Source of the DNA: Cupriavidus plantarum
GTDB taxonomy: Bacteria; Pseudomonadota; Gammaproteobacteria; Burkholderiales; Burkholderiaceae
NCBI RefSeq assembly: GCF_905397285.1
Contig: NZ_CAJPUX010000002.1
Coordinates: 1,116,001-1,180,000 of the forward strand
DNA length: 64,000 bases
Direction: 5' to 3'
Made by a program: the position numbers and the translations under genes
Part shown: piece after piece, positions 63,533-64,000 of the stretch
Numbering within the stretch: the first letter of the stretch is position 1
Layout of the letters: every line of letters begins with the position of its first letter
The notes under the pieces: generated by a model
Databases searched by the model: none
Told to the model about the DNA's origin: nothing
Seen by the model: the letters and a program-made list of their open reading frames with translations, nothing else

Positions 63533-64000
63533 ATGCTGTTAAACAAGCAATTTGATTTGGATCGCAAGGATTACGAACTGTCTTATCCGGTCACAACGCT
63601 TCACGATCAAATCTATGAACGGTTTCGATCGCAAATCGAGCAGGGCCGTCTCCGGCCCGGTCAGCGCGTTGCCTCACTGAGGGCGATGGCCATGGAGCTC
63701 GGCGTCGCGCGTGGCACCGTTCAGGTCGCCTACGACCGGCTTGTGGGTGAGGGATATTTGGTGGCCCGAGGGCCCGCCGGCACGTTCGTGTCCGACTCTA
63801 CGCCGCTCCTCCGCCAGCGGCCTAGCCGCGATGGCGCGGATGGCGCGGCCGGCAACACCGCGACCATGGCATGCTTCCGAGCGATGGAGCACGACGAGAG
63901 TCTGGCGCTCGGCGCCACCGGCGTACCGCCGACCATCCTGCAGCCGGGATACCCCGCCCTGGATGAGTTCCCGCATAAGGTTTGGGCCAGACTGATAGGG
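63533..64000 (+). CDS. MocR-type regulator (3' partial)
   Basis: The frame starts at ATG 63533 (MLLNKQFDLDRKDYELSY) and runs off the window; 156 codons are visible. The GntR winged helix is LHDQIYERFRSQIEQGRLRP, then LRAMAMELGVARGTVQVAYD and GEGYLVARGPAGTFV. A linker and the beginning of the aminotransferase domain (LQPGYPALDEFPHKVWARL) follow, matching the F/LxxGxPDxxxFPxxxW entry motif of MocR proteins. It differs from the MocR at 56915. Its target is unknown. Confidence 0.9.
   Translation, partial: MLLNKQFDLDRKDYELSYPVTTLHDQIYERFRSQIEQGRLRPGQRVASLRAMAMELGVARGTVQVAYDRLVGEGYLVARGPAGTFVSDSTPLLRQRPSRDGADGAAGNTATMACFRAMEHDESLALGATGVPPTILQPGYPALDEFPHKVWARLIG

Overview
The window looks like chromosome of a high-GC betaproteobacterium of the Burkholderiales, most like Cupriavidus. 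This is inferred from gene content and codon use, not from a marker gene. Supporting signs are a Bug/TctC receptor, molybdenum hydroxylases, Weimberg-type sugar-acid genes, many LysR/LacI/GntR/AraC/MocR regulators and FixJ-type response regulators. I saw no rRNA, tRNA or CRISPR array.

Layout. 1-7.6 kb holds two molybdenum-hydroxylase systems: the end of an isoquinoline-oxidoreductase-type large subunit with a triheme cytochrome c, and a complete PaoABC-type operon. Between them lies a TagD-like nucleotidyltransferase that lacks the first His of its catalytic motif. 7.8-13.6 kb is a sugar-acid regulon: an MFS transporter, a LacI regulator, an IlvD/Edd dehydratase and an FAH-fold dehydratase. 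Three copies of the palindrome GTTACC(G/A)(G)TAAC lie at its promoters. 13.7-17.4 kb carries two SDRs, a GlxA-type regulator and a hydrolase. 17.4-22.1 kb is a GntR-regulated dicarboxylate module: an aspartase/fumarase-superfamily lyase, a DctA-type symporter and a TctC receptor, with a perfect 20-bp palindrome at its promoter. 22.1-29.7 kb is a mixed stretch of GMC oxidoreductase, DoxX, hydrolase, LLM oxidoreductase, AAA ATPase and Dyp peroxidase.

29.9-36.5 kb is degraded signalling territory: a sensor kinase missing its usual N-terminal half, a yellow/MRJP-like protein, an AraC regulator, an alcohol dehydrogenase broken by one amber codon, and a FixJ-type response regulator. 36.9-44.9 kb is a coherent catabolic operon: an ABC importer with two paralogous binding proteins, a nitrilase, a mandelate racemase homologue with every catalytic residue in place, a BASS transporter and a convergent LysR. 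It suggests uptake of a nitrile and its conversion to a 2-hydroxy acid. 45.0-49.3 kb holds FetAB, a diheme peroxidase and a lipoprotein phosphoesterase.

49.4-64 kb is accessory DNA. Two copies of the same 5'-truncated ISNCY transposase (49401-50476 and 55616-56695, same orientation) bracket a lower-GC islet. The islet carries a 1099-residue protein: a calcineurin-like phosphoesterase fused to a STAND-like NTPase domain without a P-loop and a helical repeat tail. It is the best candidate here for an undescribed defence or conflict system. Further on are a MocR/AhpD-like pair, a Tat-exported hydrolase and an IS3-family element (60620-61941, 5-bp duplication GTGGA). That element splits a small gene lying directly downstream of a second FixJ-type regulator. 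The window ends inside another MocR-type gene.
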